Assembly (NCBI GenBank): GCA_964019695.1
Contig: OZ026524.1
Location: forward strand, 20,589,509-20,653,508
Source: Loripinus fragilis
Taxonomy: Eukaryota > Mollusca > Bivalvia > Lucinida > Lucinidae
Length of the DNA stretch: 64,000 bases
Direction of reading: 5' to 3'
A program made the translations under genes and the position numbers. Every line of letters starts with the position of its first letter. Positions within the stretch are counted from its first letter, which is position 1. Shown here piece after piece: positions 9,871 to 20,734 of the stretch. The notes beneath the pieces are model-generated. The model was not told the origin of the DNA, did no database searches, and worked only from the letters and a program-made list of their open reading frames with translations.

Positions 9871-12040
9871 ATTCTGCTGGTTAAACTTTTTGGATAATCA
9901 GAATAATCGATTATAATTGAGCTGAACCCACGTGCTACAGATCTACATTTTCCATAAGTCATATCCGGCTAACAAAATGGAACTTTTTGGTACATAGTAC
10001 TACGCGTAATGCTCCTTACATACACCTGAGCCATGATTCGATTCTCGAATTGTGGCGGACTTTCCCAAATGCCCAAAGTACCAGCCATTTTAGTTTCTCT
10101 ATTAGTGCATTGTAATATCAAACGTATACATAAAGTTGTATCGGTGTGTCTTTGAAATTTCCATTCGTTTACTGTTTCCAAATAGTGTATGCTCTATTTC
10201 CGAAAGATAATGTATTGTATATTAAACAAAACAAACGTAACATTTAGATTTAATGCTTGCTTTCTCTAAACTGATATAAAGTTTACCATTTTGTTTTACG
10301 AATCGACTGAGCCATGTATTAAAAGTAAGACTTGAAAGCAAGGTGTGGTGCTTGATTGTATCGTTCCTTATCTTTGCCACCTTTCTTACTTTACTTATGC
10401 ATTGAAAGCATCGAAAATGAATATCACAACTAAAGTGTCAAAAGTAAAGTTTACAGATAAGTTTGAACTTAGACGGGGTCGAATTTTACAACGCAATTTC
10501 GAGATGCGATTTCTTGGCCTTAACTTTGCGGAAATGACTAGACAAAATTCACGTCTTGTCATGCGCCCAAGTGAAATTGTCTAGTTAACTCTTGTCTTGC
10601 CTTGTCTTGTCATGTCTTGCCATGCGCTTCACACTGCTCAGACATTGTTTTTCACTAAGAAGTTGAAAAGACCGCTTCAAATGCAAATGCCTCCATAGTT
10701 CTGGGCTTAGAATACTTCATACATCAGAGGTAGGTGGGGGGATACTCTTATTTTTCTTGCAAATGGACCAATCATACGTATATATGAAGATATAAGAGAA
10801 TCTCCTCCTCTGATTATTGCACTTTAGTCCATTTAATACATGCTCAAGTTCTCGGACTGCATTGGATATTCCATAGAAAAAGGGAAGTTGTGCACTATTG
10901 GCAATGGATCAATTTGATCGATTGGCTGAGAAGCATTGTCTGAAGTTGGACGAGTAATATCTATCACTTGAATTGAAAAAAAGTTGTTGAAATGTGCAGA
11001 TAATCAAGGGGTAAAGCATAATTGCAAGGGAGATAATTTTAAAGTGAAAAAATGTTTAACCATTAATTTCTGTAAACTGAGGAATGAATAACATATTGTC
11101 CATACAGCTTTTGATTGATCACTTTTAGCCAAATATAAAAGTCATTGCGATTCTTACATCGATCGATGCATTGAAAACCACTCAGTGTATAATGGATATG
11201 GCTGTCTGATGCCTGTTAAGCAAAGTAAAAAAAACATCTCTTACGATATTGGTTTGGAGTTAAACTCTAAAGGACGATGTATGTGAAGTGTTTTTGTTTT
11301 TAGTGTGTTTTGCTTAAGTATATTAATAATTGAAAATGGATGCTAAAACTATGGATAATGTCCCAATGGTCATCATATGAATAACCTCTTCGTTTCGTGT
11401 GCTTTAAAATGGCCGGCTACTGCACGCGGCATCTTACAGCTCACCATTAGGGAGAGCGGAAGACATAAACAGACAATAACAAAACTCCTTGCCCTTCCAG
11501 GCGGAATAAAAAACTTACACTTTCAGGAACAGTGGGGATGACACTGTGCAGACGAAATTGTCACGTCGATCCCCACAAGATTGAAACCTGTTTTAGAGCA
11601 CTTCCAAAATTCAAACTAATTAATGCACCACACCTTTACTTAACGCAAAAAAGCGTAGGATAAGGGCGGGATACAGCCCGAATTCCTTTTTTGAAGCCAA
11701 AGTGGGTGCATAAAACTGGGTGTGCCGTGCGTGCTGTATATGCCTAGTGTGAAGGGACCGCAGCACACCGACACAATAACCGAATAATGTAATGTAACGC
11801 GGCATCTTCTGTCTGTATCTGTTTCGTAAGAGACTGCATTCACCCTTGAATATTATGTCTCTGGTGGCGGTTAGAATTAGAAAAAGGAATGAAAAATAGG
11901 ACAGACAAAAAGATAGTTAACAAGAGGAAAAGTGTAGAGGGACGGAAATATTGTAACCCGATTTTTCATATCTTCATTGGGTGGTCAGACCTATCCGACT
12001 ACAGTAATTGCCTCTGGGTATGATCGCCTAATCGGTACAG
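9871..12040. other. non-coding; fragments of dispersed repeats only
   Basis: About 10330-10400 matches the 'TTGATTGTATCG...TTTGCCACCTTTCTTACTTTA' repeat. About 10575-10625 is a CTTGTCTTGC-type short tandem. Around 11525-11570 a GTGGGGAT...ATCCCCAC pair could form a short stem. No exon or RNA gene can be supported. Confidence 0.45.
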
Positions 12041-12084
12041 CTATGGAAACCCTCTGATCTTACTTGCAGATTGCCCTGTATTCT

Positions 12085-12330
12085 ATGATGCCATATAGGT
12101 GTATACATTCCATATTATTAAGTACCAAACCTGACTCAGGACACCATAATTATTATGGGGAAGTGGCAAAAACACAAGAAAATACATCACACAATAAAGC
12201 CAATGGATCAGCCCTTTCCGAGCAGGTGATCACAAGGCTGCAACAGCATTACGAAGACAATGATGAAACACAAATAACAAAACGGGACCACAAAAGAAGC
12301 ACCGTCTTGGAACCGTCAGCAAGACAATAA
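12085..12330. repeat. dispersed repeat shared with the palindrome arms
   Basis: The order 'AGTACCAAACCTGACTCAGG', 'ACACCATAAT', 'CAGCCCTTTCCGAGCA', 'CACAAGGCTGCAACAGCA', 'ACCACAAAAGAAGCACC' and 'TTGGAACCGTCAG' is also found, diverged, on the plus strand at 41240-41445 and in reverse complement at 19720-19925. An 88-codon open frame lies over it, but the diverged copies do not keep the frame. I regard it as repeat sequence. Confidence 0.7.
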
Positions 12331-12344
12331 TCACTGGAACAAGG

Positions 12345-12545
12345 TGGCCACTCTACCACTGCATTACTCCTTCATTTGGTTACAGTCATGTCGGGACAGC
12401 TTCCTGTCTTCCTTGCTTGTACCAGTACTAAGCAGCGGATAAAGTGTCTTGTTCAAGGACACAACACAGTGACTCCTATGCGTCTTAAAATAGCAACCAT
12501 TTGATTCCCATGTTAACGCCCTACCTACTGAGCCACACTACGCTC
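12345..12545 (-). repeat. tRNA-derived SINE, minus orientation
   Basis: Read on the minus strand, a tRNA-like head with an A-box-like 'GTGTGGCTCAGTAGGTAGGG' is followed by a degraded B-box region. The shared SINE body follows: 'CACTGTGTTGTGTCCTTGA.CAAGACACTTTATCC', 'GCTTAGTACTGG', then 'GGAAGACAGGAAGCTG'. The same body occurs in the SINEs at 16143, 18600, 19489 and 20318. Confidence 0.7.
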
Positions 12546-12837
12546 CGTAACACAAGGGTACTATATTTTGGATCTAAACCCACCAAACATTACCTCAAAA
12601 TTGAGATGAGGATGCTCTCTTAGCTTTGACCTTTGACTCCAAGGGCATAGTAGTAATTTAAAACATTTGTTGCCATCTACCGACGGACGGTGGAATGATA
12701 GATGGAGGGAACCGAAAACAATATATCCGAGTTTTCCCCCTAAAAAGTGTGGATATAATATTAAAATGAAATATTTTTGTAAATGATGTCATTTGTGTAA
12801 TGTTGAAACGTAAAAATGGGGAAACTAATATTAATCA

Positions 12838-12925
12838 GAGATAAACGTTTACTTCTCGTGAGACTCGAACCTGTTACTGCATGGCCTACGAGTCAGATAT
12901 GCTATTCACTGTACCATAGAGAATG
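12838..12925 (-). repeat. tRNA-like SINE head or tRNA pseudogene
   Basis: The minus strand reads 'CTATGGTACAGTGAATAGCA' followed about 30 nt later by 'GGTTCGAGTCTCACGAG', an A-box/B-box arrangement typical of polymerase III promoters in tRNAs. The cloverleaf is not convincing, so it is more likely a SINE head or pseudo-tRNA than a functional tRNA. Confidence 0.5.
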
Positions 12926-12983
12926 TGTGGCGTAGCTTTTTAAGGCTATGTACATTTTCTGCTTATGTAAAATTGCCTATGCT

Positions 12984-13214
12984 ACCAGTAGGGCGGTAAC
13001 TAAGGCCGTTGTCAAGATTTTAAAAAAATTCTGCATCCGCCGTTGGGACTATATCTTGTCTAAAAAATCTAGCTTGAAAATCACACTACTTCCGCCGTTT
13101 TCAAACACTTTGAAATCGCATATCTGGCTTTAGTTCGTAAACCCGTTGGGTATTTTGAAAACTTCAACCCTAAATACACGATGGAAAACACAAATAACGC
13201 CACCAACCAGTAGG
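12984..13214. repeat. block 'B': inverted copy of the palindrome's inner end, flanked by 9-bp direct repeats
   Basis: About 12990-13205 is the reverse complement of 32052-32268 at the inner end of the left arm, with only a few differences seen. A partial copy is also at 32572-32706. The block is bracketed by ACCAGTAGG at 12984-12992 and 13206-13214. It therefore sits exactly against the outer boundary of the left arm. The 9-bp direct repeat could be a target-site duplication or rearrangement microhomology. Confidence 0.8.
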
Positions 13215-13514
13215 AGATCATGATGGGCCTGGCGTAGGTTTTTAAAAACAAAATTCACGTGCGTCGGTTCTTTGGGACTACATCAAAATTTTCTTCCCCG
13301 ATTTCACCTGGTGATTTCAGCGTCATCTCATGCCATACTGATTTGAAACAGACACTTTTAAGATTTCTAAATGAAATCTGCATGTATGAAACTGTTAAAA
13401 AATAACAATCATCACGTTGTTGCATCTGCAAAATCGCTGTAAGAACGCGTTTAAATAGGTCGATTTTTAGTGCGTTACAGTTCCCTCAGAAAAACGAAAA
13501 ATACACCATTTTAC

Positions 13515-13625
13515 GAATAAACTGGAAATTAAGCACATATATCACGACATGCACAAATGATTTTTCTATCTTCTCTCAAATTTATTCCAAAATCTGTGAT
13601 AGGTGCCAAAAAGTATTCCACAAAA
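13515..13625. repeat. direct repeat partner of 31855-31965, near the arm's outer end
   Basis: 'CGAATAAACTGGAAAT' at about 13515 and 'GGTGCCAAAAAGTATTCCA' at about 13603 flank a diverged stretch. The same two landmarks occur in the same order and strand at about 31855 and 31945, near the arm's inner end. The arm is therefore bracketed by old direct repeats, with mirror copies in the right arm at about 32792-32902 and 47521-47631. Confidence 0.65.
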
Positions 13626-13833
13626 AACTGACCGACTTCCGGTTCAAAATGTGTTCTTCTCCGTGATGAAAATGGCCGATAAACGAATTTGCCAACAGCA
13701 TAGCAACCAAAAAATAACAAATTCCTACCGTACTCGGTTCACCTCTCCATTTCTGTTGTGAGTCACTCATGAAATAAATATCCAGAATACAATATTTTCT
13801 GCAATAAATGTTCTGTTTTCTACCACACAACAC
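13582..13833 (-). other. short minus-strand frame with a hydrophobic segment; unassigned
   Basis: An ATG-initiated stretch of about 61 codons on the minus strand starts 'MSDSQQKWRGEP', followed by a hydrophobic run 'VGICYFLVAMLLANSFIG'. The mirror copy is at 47313-47564. It could be a first exon of a membrane protein or a chance frame. A possible donor (ACG|GTAGGA) follows the first dozen or so codons. I recognise no family. Confidence 0.2.
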
Positions 13834-14339
13834 AATAAATACATTTTAAGAATTGTTTATCCACGCTGTGTAAACAAACTATAGCATATACACACTCATC
13901 GATGATATCATAAATGACGTGGACAAATTCAATAAGAATCATGACGTCAACGCCTCATTAATAAAGTCAGCTTCAGTGTTTATACATTTAAAACTCACTT
14001 AGACAGCCGGAGATAGAAACGTGTTGTTTCACTGAAACTGCTAAATTAAATTCTGCACGTGGTCCCTTGGAATCATTAATTGGTTAGAATATTTTGTTCC
14101 ATAGACGGTTAAAGTGAAAGCACCGCCCAAGAGCACCCGCCCCACATTTGGCAAGTATGAATAGACAATCAAGCCGGGCATCAAGCATGCGTCGCAAACT
14201 GAATATAGGGTCCATAGGCCTTTTATCAAATGTAGATTCGGTCTAGACCAGAGAATGAGCTATGATTCATTTCTTGCACATAGATCTACCCCGGGGTCAA
14301 CGTACACGGGAGATTGTACCTGTCCCCGGTAGACTACAG

Positions 14340-14720
14340 TTCATTTCTAACACCTCTCCCTCTCTCTCTCTCTCCCCAACCCCGTAGAAAATAATTCATT
14401 TCTAACATGTAACCCGGAACCAACGTCCGTTACATGTGCACACTTAAGAGTCAATCCCCGGGGTTCAATTCCCTATATCCCCACTCAGCCCCAACACAAT
14501 GTTCAGCAAAATACTAGTAATATGTTTTTAAGGGGGGTGGGGGCTACATATGTAGGCCTACCTCTATTCCTTAGAACTTTGTTTCTAACCGATAACTAAC
14601 AAAAGCAAAACAAAAATAAAACAGCAACAGAAAAACACAACAAACTAAATGTTCTCTACCTAGCCCCCCCCCCCCCCCCCCCCCCCCCACAACCCCCCCC
14701 CCCCCGCACCCGCTCTCGTA
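14340..14720. repeat. low-complexity block: CT-rich then long poly-C
   Basis: A CT microsatellite lies at about 14350-14375 and C-runs of more than 20 nt at 14664-14708. The mirror is at about 46440-46800 as G-runs and GA repeats. The run lengths differ between the arms, as expected of replication slippage or sequencing error. Confidence 0.85.
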
Positions 14721-14859
14721 CACAAAATGTTCAGCAAATTGTTCTTAACAAATAAAGACAATAGCACTTTTCTACACCTGCCCAGCCCCCACCCCACTAC
14801 ACTAGACAACCAGTAAATCAGTCAGTTTATGAGAGTTTTGGTACCTAGATGCGACAGCC

Positions 14860-15200
14860 CCAGGGCGGTACTCTGATATTTTCATACATGCAGAGTCTCG
14901 GGTCAATTTTTGGGGGTTCCGGTTTTCAGAAAAATGAATATTTTTTGGGGTATGAAGATTTTGTGGACATTTCTTTTGGCGTCATCACAAAATTGGACTA
15001 TATTTAGGGGTCATTTCTATGCATTTTAGGGTCTAAGGTCAAGGTACAGAAGGGGGACATTTTTTTGGGGTTGCTGAAATTTCAAATATTTTTTGGGGTG
15101 CTTGAAATTCCTGATACTTTTTTTTTGTGGTGAGCGGTAGATGCTTGGCCCGAGCCTACGTATGAAGAAAAATTAGGGTACCCCCACCCCCCCCCCCCCC
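14860..15200. repeat. degenerate 'TTTTTTGGGG' repeats ending in a C-run
   Basis: Short phrases of T-run followed by GGGGT and 'TGAAATTTC' recur irregularly, ending in a poly-C tract near 15185-15205. The mirror at about 45965-46300 gives two open frames on the plus strand that are just translations of these repeats. Confidence 0.6.
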
Positions 15201-15628
15201 CCCGGGCGACAGCCTGCACCCAATCACAGTTTATAGAGACGGTGGGTCAGGCCTAAAACTCAATGACGTGGCTGACGTATTTATAGCTTTTTAGATATAA
15301 TAGGTTGCTCGGGCTGCTGTCCGTTATAAGGCGATGCATGGTTCTGTCAGTTGTTGTTGATTTATTGTTGCTCAAATGTTTGTGGGGGTCTCATTTGTGT
15401 TTGGTCATTGTTTTGTTATTCAGAACTATGTGTCCTCATTGTTTTGCAGTCATCTAGAAGGGACTGAGAAAGCGTGGTAACTATTTAGTTAGTAGTTAGC
15501 GCACTATATATTTAGTGCGAGGTCCGAGGTTCGATCCCCGCTCGCTGTGAGGAAGTTTAAAGTTTCTGTGTCCGAACTGTTTTAGCGTTAACGGTAAGCT
15601 GCAGTTGTATTAGAAACTGATCTGCAAG

Positions 15629-15812
15629 TCGCCGTGGTGTAGTGGATAAGCGTTACATTGTACAAGCCTTGTAAAGCAGGGGTCGCAGGTTCGATTCCCG
15701 GCATCTCCAGATCCACTTTCGGTTGAGCTTTCGGATGCTCCCGTCATAATATAAACACACAAGTCATAAACCCTTCCGGCCCGGTACTGATTACTACCCA
15801 GGGAAAGCCACA
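15629..15812 (+). repeat. tRNA-Thr-derived SINE
   Basis: The head reads 'GCCGTGGTGTAGTGGATAAG' (A box), then a 'CCTTGTAAAGCAGGGGTCGC' anticodon-arm region and 'GGTTCGATTCCCGG' (B box). The 'CTTGTAAA.CAGGGGTCGC' region is that of tRNA-Thr(TGT), but the anticodon stem has mismatches, so this is a SINE head and not a working tRNA. A tail follows through 'ACCCAGGGAAAGCC'. The mirror copy is at 45356-45539 (-). Confidence 0.8.
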
Positions 15813-15984
15813 AAAAGTTAGATTAAGATAAAGCAGGCATGCTCTAGCTCTATATATGATAACACGAACACGCTTTCCTAAAAGTGTCATTTGAAGGGAG
15901 AGCGTCGTACTCGGATCGGGACGTTAACTGGTTTGTTTGGTTGATTTGATTCTTGACGTCCAAGTCTACAATTTTTAGTTGTTG

Positions 15985-16141
15985 TTGTGTTAGTGTTTAA
16001 CGTCCCACCAACAGCTAAGGTCATATGGAGACGGGGCCACGGCTTAAAGTCTCATCCGACAGACTGGAGAAGCCGGGAATCGAACTTGCGACCCCTGGTT
16101 TACAAGGCAAGTGGCTTATCCACTACACCACAGCGGCTCCT
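15985..16141 (-). repeat. tRNA-Thr-derived SINE, minus orientation
   Basis: On the minus strand the head 'GGAGCCGCTGTGGTGTAGTG' pairs with 'CGGCTTCTCC' to make an acceptor-like stem. A 'CTTGTAAACCAGGGGTCGC' tRNA-Thr(TGT) anticodon region and a 'GTTCGATTCCCGG' B box are present, and the tail contains 'AGCTGTTGGTGGGACGTTAA'. The mirror is at 45026-45182 (+). Confidence 0.82.
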
Positions 16142-16142
16142 A

Positions 16143-16302
16143 TTTTCAGTTGTGTTAGGGCGGGCCTTCCTGAGCGGGTTGTTGGGTTGAACCAGTAATA
16201 AGGAAGGGTTTGTGTGTATTGCTCAAGGACATGTGCAGTAAGGCCCGAACCCGCTACCCTCGGTCTCGAATCGCACTATACCACTGAGTCACTGCGTGCC
16301 CA
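16143..16302 (-). repeat. tRNA-derived SINE, minus orientation
   Basis: The minus strand carries 'GTGACTCAGTGGTATAGTGC' and 'GTAGCGGGTTCGGGCC' as box A and B analogues. The body 'TGTCCTTGAGCAATACACAC', 'TTACTGGTTCAACCC' and 'CAGGAAGGCCCGCCC' follows. It abuts the SINE at 15985-16141, and the pair may be a composite. The mirror is at 44865-45024 (+). Confidence 0.75.
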
Positions 16303-16309
16303 TGTATTC

Positions 16310-17200
16310 TTTATGCACCAGTCATTCGTATGCCCCCTTCCCCCCCCCCCCCTCTTGAGGCCGGGTAAACCGGGGACGTAGTGTTGCTTATCGGGAATTG
16401 ACCTACAATGTGCCCCTAACCCCCACCCCATGTGCTGGGTTTTTAAATAAATTTCCCGCTCAAATAGGCCACTATATACTATAATAACTTGTCCGACAGC
16501 GCACCCAAACCATTATATAGCAAAAGTGGTGCAACTTGGCGGTTTTGGTGGTCAATTCGCATGTTCTCGTGCAAGGGCGGATACAGAAACTATCGTATGG
16601 CGGGGTCCAAGCCTGACTGACGTTTTATGCACCAGTCATTTGTTTCCACGCCCCCCCCCCCCCAACCTACGGAGATAGCTGTTGAATAGCCGGGCTAAGG
16701 TGCAGGGTAATTACATTTTGATTGTCCCAGCAGGGCCGGGGAAGTGCCGGGGTTATTACATTAAGAAACTTAACCAAGTGAGATTTTCTATTGTGTAGGG
16801 CGGGGCTAAGAGAAGGGTTGTTATCATCAGCTTGTTCCTACAGGGCGGGACTTATACCAGGGCTCTGAAAAGTGAAAGGTCATTACCCTCACCCTTCCCC
16901 GTAGGTGGGGGAGCAGTGGATACAACTGACTGATACATTAGTCGTCCTTTACTTATTTTTTACATCTAGTGATTTTTACCACAAATTTGGCCCCGCATTT
17001 CGGGGCTTTTAGCAGGGCTTTGAAAAATGAAGATAAAGGCCCCGCTATTTCCCGGCCCCGAGGGGGCGGGAAATACAAATGGCTGGTGCATTAACTGGAT
17101 GTCCCTTGAGCAAGGAAAAGGACCTACAGTGATTTACATATGGTTATTTCTGTACTTGTTGGCTTTCTGCTGATGGCGTCAGACAGTTTTTTAGAGATAG
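16310..17200. other. GC-rich degenerate 'GGGCGGGGC' sequence
   Basis: Diffuse, repeated 'GCCGGGG', 'GGGCGGGGCT' and C-run phrases with 'GCACCAGTCATTTGT' at several places (about 16315, 16628 and 17083 in related form). It appears to be a diverged tandem or composite repeat. No coding signal was found. The mirror is at about 43970-44850. Confidence 0.45.
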
Positions 17201-17689
17201 CGATAACAGTCATTGTTCTGTGGCCCTTCTTTGCGGTACCGTGTGTTGATCTGCGGCTTGTGAGTGTGGTATTTCCTGATCATACTCACTTGCTTTTATG
17301 AGCTCCCTCAACCAACACAAGAAGAAAAATAAAACAAAACAAGGGATCATTTGTCCAAAGAACCGGTGATCAAGAGGATGTATATCGAATATACATTTGA
17401 TTTCGATGGCCAGCTGTCTCAGAGCTCGGACCCAAAGAACATTACTGGGTCCGAGCTCAGAGATACATGCATTCAAGTTTGAAAGTGTTAACGGACGACG
17501 GACGCCCTTTTGAATCCCATCCTCAGCCTTCGGCTAAAATAATGGTCCAAAAACCGTACGAAACACATTTTTATGAAGTTAAATGATGTTCGGACGTAAT
17601 TTTGTCAAGGGAGATAACACTACACGAAAAACTTGTTATCTCTTACTCTAGTGTTTGTCGTTCTTTCATAAAATTCTAGGGGCATAATT

Positions 17690-18586
17690 TGAAAAAACTT
17701 GGTAGAGGCCCACAAGGTGATGCTACAGACCAATTATCAAGGCTCTAGGCCTTATGGTTTCAGACAATGTTTTTCCCTGTATAAGCCTATGTAAAACATG
17801 TGGCCCCCGGGACGGACCATTTTTGGCACCAGGCGCATAATTTGAACAAACTTGGTAGAGGTCCACTAGGTGATGATACATACAAAATATCAAGACTCAA
17901 TGCCTTAGGGTTTCAGACAAGATTTTTTTTAATGTTTTTCACTATATAAGCCCCCCAAGTTGGTGCCATTTTTGGCCCAAGGGGCATAATTTGAACACAT
18001 TTGGTAGAGGTCACACAGGTGATGCCACATGACCCCAGGGGCGGGCCATTTTTGGCCTTATGGTTTCAGACAAGAAGATTTTTTTTGTTTTTCACTATAT
18101 AAGCCTATGTAAAACATGTGACCCCGGGGTGGGGCCATTTGAACAAACTTGGTAGAGGTCCACCAGGTGATGCTTCATACCAAATAACAAGACTCTAGGC
18201 CATATGGTTTCAGACTGTGAGACAAGATTTTTTCATTGTTTTCACTATATAAGCCTATGTAAAACACGTGACCCCAGGGTGGGGCCATTTTTGGCCCCAG
18301 GGGCATAATTTCAACAAACTTGGTAGAGGACCACTAGATGATGCTACATACTCTTGGCCTTGTGGTTTCAGAAGAAGATTTTCAAAGTTTTCATCTTGAA
18401 AATCTATTCTTAGCCTGTGTGACCTACATATGCAACAGACCAAAACCATTTGAACAATTTTTAAAGAGGGCCATATAAGGTTCATTTCTGCCAAGTTTGG
18501 TTAAAATCCAGCCAATGGTTAAGGAGATGTCCTTTAAAGCAATTGTTGACGACACACGACAGGCATCCAATGATCACAATAGCTCG
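17690..18586. repeat. five-unit tandem array, ~150-bp period, in a dispersed element
   Basis: 'CTTGGTAGAGG' recurs at about 17698, 17850, 18001, 18149 and 18319. Each unit has 'GACC.CAGGGG..GGCCATTTTTGG', 'GGGCATAATTTGAACAAA' and 'GGTTTCAGACAAGA'. The 3' end (18440-18600) reads 'GTTGACGACACACGACAGGC' and 'GATCACAATAGCTCGCC', the same terminus as the element at 1241-2085. A SINE interrupts that terminus. The mirror is at about 42578-43480. Confidence 0.85.
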
Positions 18587-18599
18587 CCATGAGTCAATG

Positions 18600-18790
18600 G
18601 TTTTGTTTGGTTTCATTCCTTACGTCCCATCAACAATCTTTCAGTTATAAAGGGATGGGTCTTCCTGGGTTGAACCAGTACTAAGCTAGGATTAACGTTC
18701 TTGCTCAGGGACATAACACAGTAATGCCTGTGAGGCTTGAACCCGCGGCCCCTCAGTCTTGAGTCAAGCACTCTACCACTGCGCTCCCTA
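18600..18790 (-). repeat. SINE with target-site duplication, nested in the tandem element
   Basis: The flanks are CCATGAGTCAATG (18587-18599) and CCATGAGCCAATG (18791-18803), a 13-bp duplication with one difference. On the minus strand the head 'GCGCAGTGGTAGAGTGCTTG' and B box 'CGGGTTCAAGCC' precede the body 'TTATGTCCCTGAGCAAGAAC' and tail 'GTTGATGGGACGTAAGGAAT' plus 'CAAACAAAA'. This dates the SINE as younger than the surrounding element. The mirror is at 42374-42564 (+). Confidence 0.9.
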
Positions 18791-19488
18791 CCATGAGCCA
18801 ATGCCTCAGGTGAGCTAATAAAAGATATGCTCTGGACACGAATATTCTAATAATTAGGTTGGATGTCAAAGTGACCCGATAATGGTACGCAACACTCCGC
18901 CATCCCAAGATGCATCCACACACCTACCTCAAAAAATATAGGAGATATGCACCGTACATGAAGTTGGAGGGGCAGACAGTGTGATGACTTCGTGTGATGA
19001 CTTTATGCCTCCTCAAAGTTCCTTTGGGGGCATAAAAATCAAGGCTCTAGGCCTTGTGGTTTCAGACAAGATTTTTTCATGTTTTCCCTGTACTTGTATA
19101 TGCCTATGTAAAACATGTGACCCCAGGACAGGCCCATTTCTGGCCCCAGGGGCATATTTTGAGCAAACATTGAAAAGGTCAACTAGATGATGCAAAATAG
19201 CAAATATCAAGGCTCTCTGCCTTGTGGTTTCATCTGAAAAATCTATTTTTAGCCTGTGTGACCTAGATATGCAATGGAATGGAACAATTAATAAAGAATG
19301 GCCTATGAATACCATTTTTGCCAGGTTTGGTAAAACCCATCCAGTATTTTCGGAGATGCCTTTTGAAGCAATTGTTGACGACGCACATTCACCAATCACA
19401 ACATGAACCAGTGGCTCAGGTGAGCTAATACATTTAAATGTGGTACATCAAAATGTACTGATATAAGGACAAATTTAGACTACACAAC

Positions 19489-19642
19489 TGATTTGATTCT
19501 TTACATCCCAGTCTGCAATTTTCAGTACTTCCTGGGTTGAACCATTACTAAGCAGAGGATAAGGTGTCTTGCTCCAGGACGCAAAGCAGCATCTCCCAAA
19601 CTCGACATTGAGTCAATCATTCGACCACTGAGACACTGCATT
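19489..19642 (-). repeat. degenerate SINE, minus orientation
   Basis: The body matches the other SINEs ('CTGGAGCAAGACACCTTATC', 'GCTTAGTAATGGTTCAACCC', 'AGGAAGTACTGAAAATTGCA'). The tRNA-like head is decayed ('TCAGTGGTCGAATGATTGAC'). The mirror is at 41522-41675 (+). Confidence 0.7.
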
Positions 19643-19962
19643 GTTTGTGTATAACATTGCAATGTACTCATTTTCTTATATGTGGGGGTGGGGGTCATAC
19701 TGTATTGCTTTGTTGTGAACTTTACTGACTGTTCCAAGGGGGTACTTCTTTTGTGGACCATTTGTTATTTTTGTCTTGTGTTTATCATGCTTTCGTGTAT
19801 GTTCATTGCTGCCTTGTGGTTGAATGATGGAAAAGGGCTGACCTCTTGGCTCTCGTTTATGATGTCTAATTGCGAGTTTGTCGCTTTCCAATGTGGTATC
19901 CTTGGTCAGGTGTGGTACTTGGTTGTATTGATTCCTGATCTTTGCTGTCTTTCTTACTTTAG

Positions 19963-20161
19963 AGCTTACATTCTGCTTTATAACAGTGAGGCTTACTATT
20001 ATAAACAGGGTGTATGCTCAAAGCTCACAGAGGAAGGTTTGGCACTCATGGCTATCAGTGCCACAGAGAACCCCAATTTATATGCAAATGTCTGCAAACA
20101 AATAGACAGATGGAACTCCCAAGTCACAGTCAGCTGGCAAGAAGCTAATGTCCTTATGTGA
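19963..20161 (+). CDS. candidate terminal exon of an unidentified gene
   Basis: A strong acceptor-like tract ('CTGTCTTTCTTACTTTAG') precedes about 64 codons that end 'QVTVSWQEANVLM' at a TGA. The composition is protein-like ('SKLTEEGLALMAISATENPN'). The open frame continues upstream only through a dispersed repeat and starts at a GTG, so the repeat is unlikely to be coding; an exonised repeat supplying the acceptor is possible. I see no family match and no AATAAA close downstream. Because the mirror copy (41003-41201, minus) is identical, the arms give no evidence of selection. It could still be a chance frame. Confidence 0.25.
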
Positions 20162-20317
20162 CTATGTGACAACTAAGAAAACACTTCTGTTAAGTTTAAC
20201 TTTTTTATTTATATTTCAAGAATAGAAGATTAAGAACTACCAAGTATATCATATCAGCAATACATTATCTATACAATGCATCTGAAAATGTTGTCTGCCT
20301 AAGTTATCTGCTGCATA

Positions 20318-20450
20318 TTTTTCATTCTTAACATCGCAGTCAACAATTTTTCAACTACATAGTGTATGTTGGGACAGGTCTTCCTGTGTTGATCAGTACT
20401 AACTTTTTATTAAGCAAGGATAATGTTTCATGCTCAAGGAGACAAGGCTG
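20318..20450 (-). repeat. truncated SINE body, minus orientation
   Basis: Matches the 3' part of the other SINEs ('GACAGGTCTTCCTGTGTTGA', 'CAGTACTAA', 'GCAAGGATAATGTTTCATGC'). The tRNA head is missing. The mirror is at about 40714-40846. Confidence 0.6.
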
Positions 20451-20734
20451 CCCATATCAAATAAAGCAGTGTTTTCACTACTTATCTCCACCAAATTTGG
20501 TTGAATTTCTGAAAAAAATATTTTTTTGACCCCCCCCCCCCCCATGGTACCCCCAAGTCCCACCCCTAGGCATGACCCAGGTTGCCAAATGAAAATCCCG
20601 TCTGATATGTTTTACTATGTAGTTGATACTAAAGTGCTTGTTTTTTCTTGATAAAGGCCTTTGGCCGAATTATTGAAATAGAGTAAAATTATCATATGTG
20701 TTTAACATTGTTCCCTATGGAATATAAATGAATA

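Noticed and set aside
12064..12330. 88-codon frame resembling a hydrophilic protein
   Set aside because: It lies within a dispersed repeat whose diverged copies in the palindrome do not keep the frame.
15630..15710. Possible functional tRNA-Thr
   Set aside because: The anticodon stem is mismatched and the head continues into a SINE body, so it is a retroposon and not a tRNA gene.
19682..20161. Full 159-codon frame as one CDS
   Set aside because: The start is GTG and the first ~93 codons overlap a repeat found elsewhere; only the last part is kept as a weak exon candidate.
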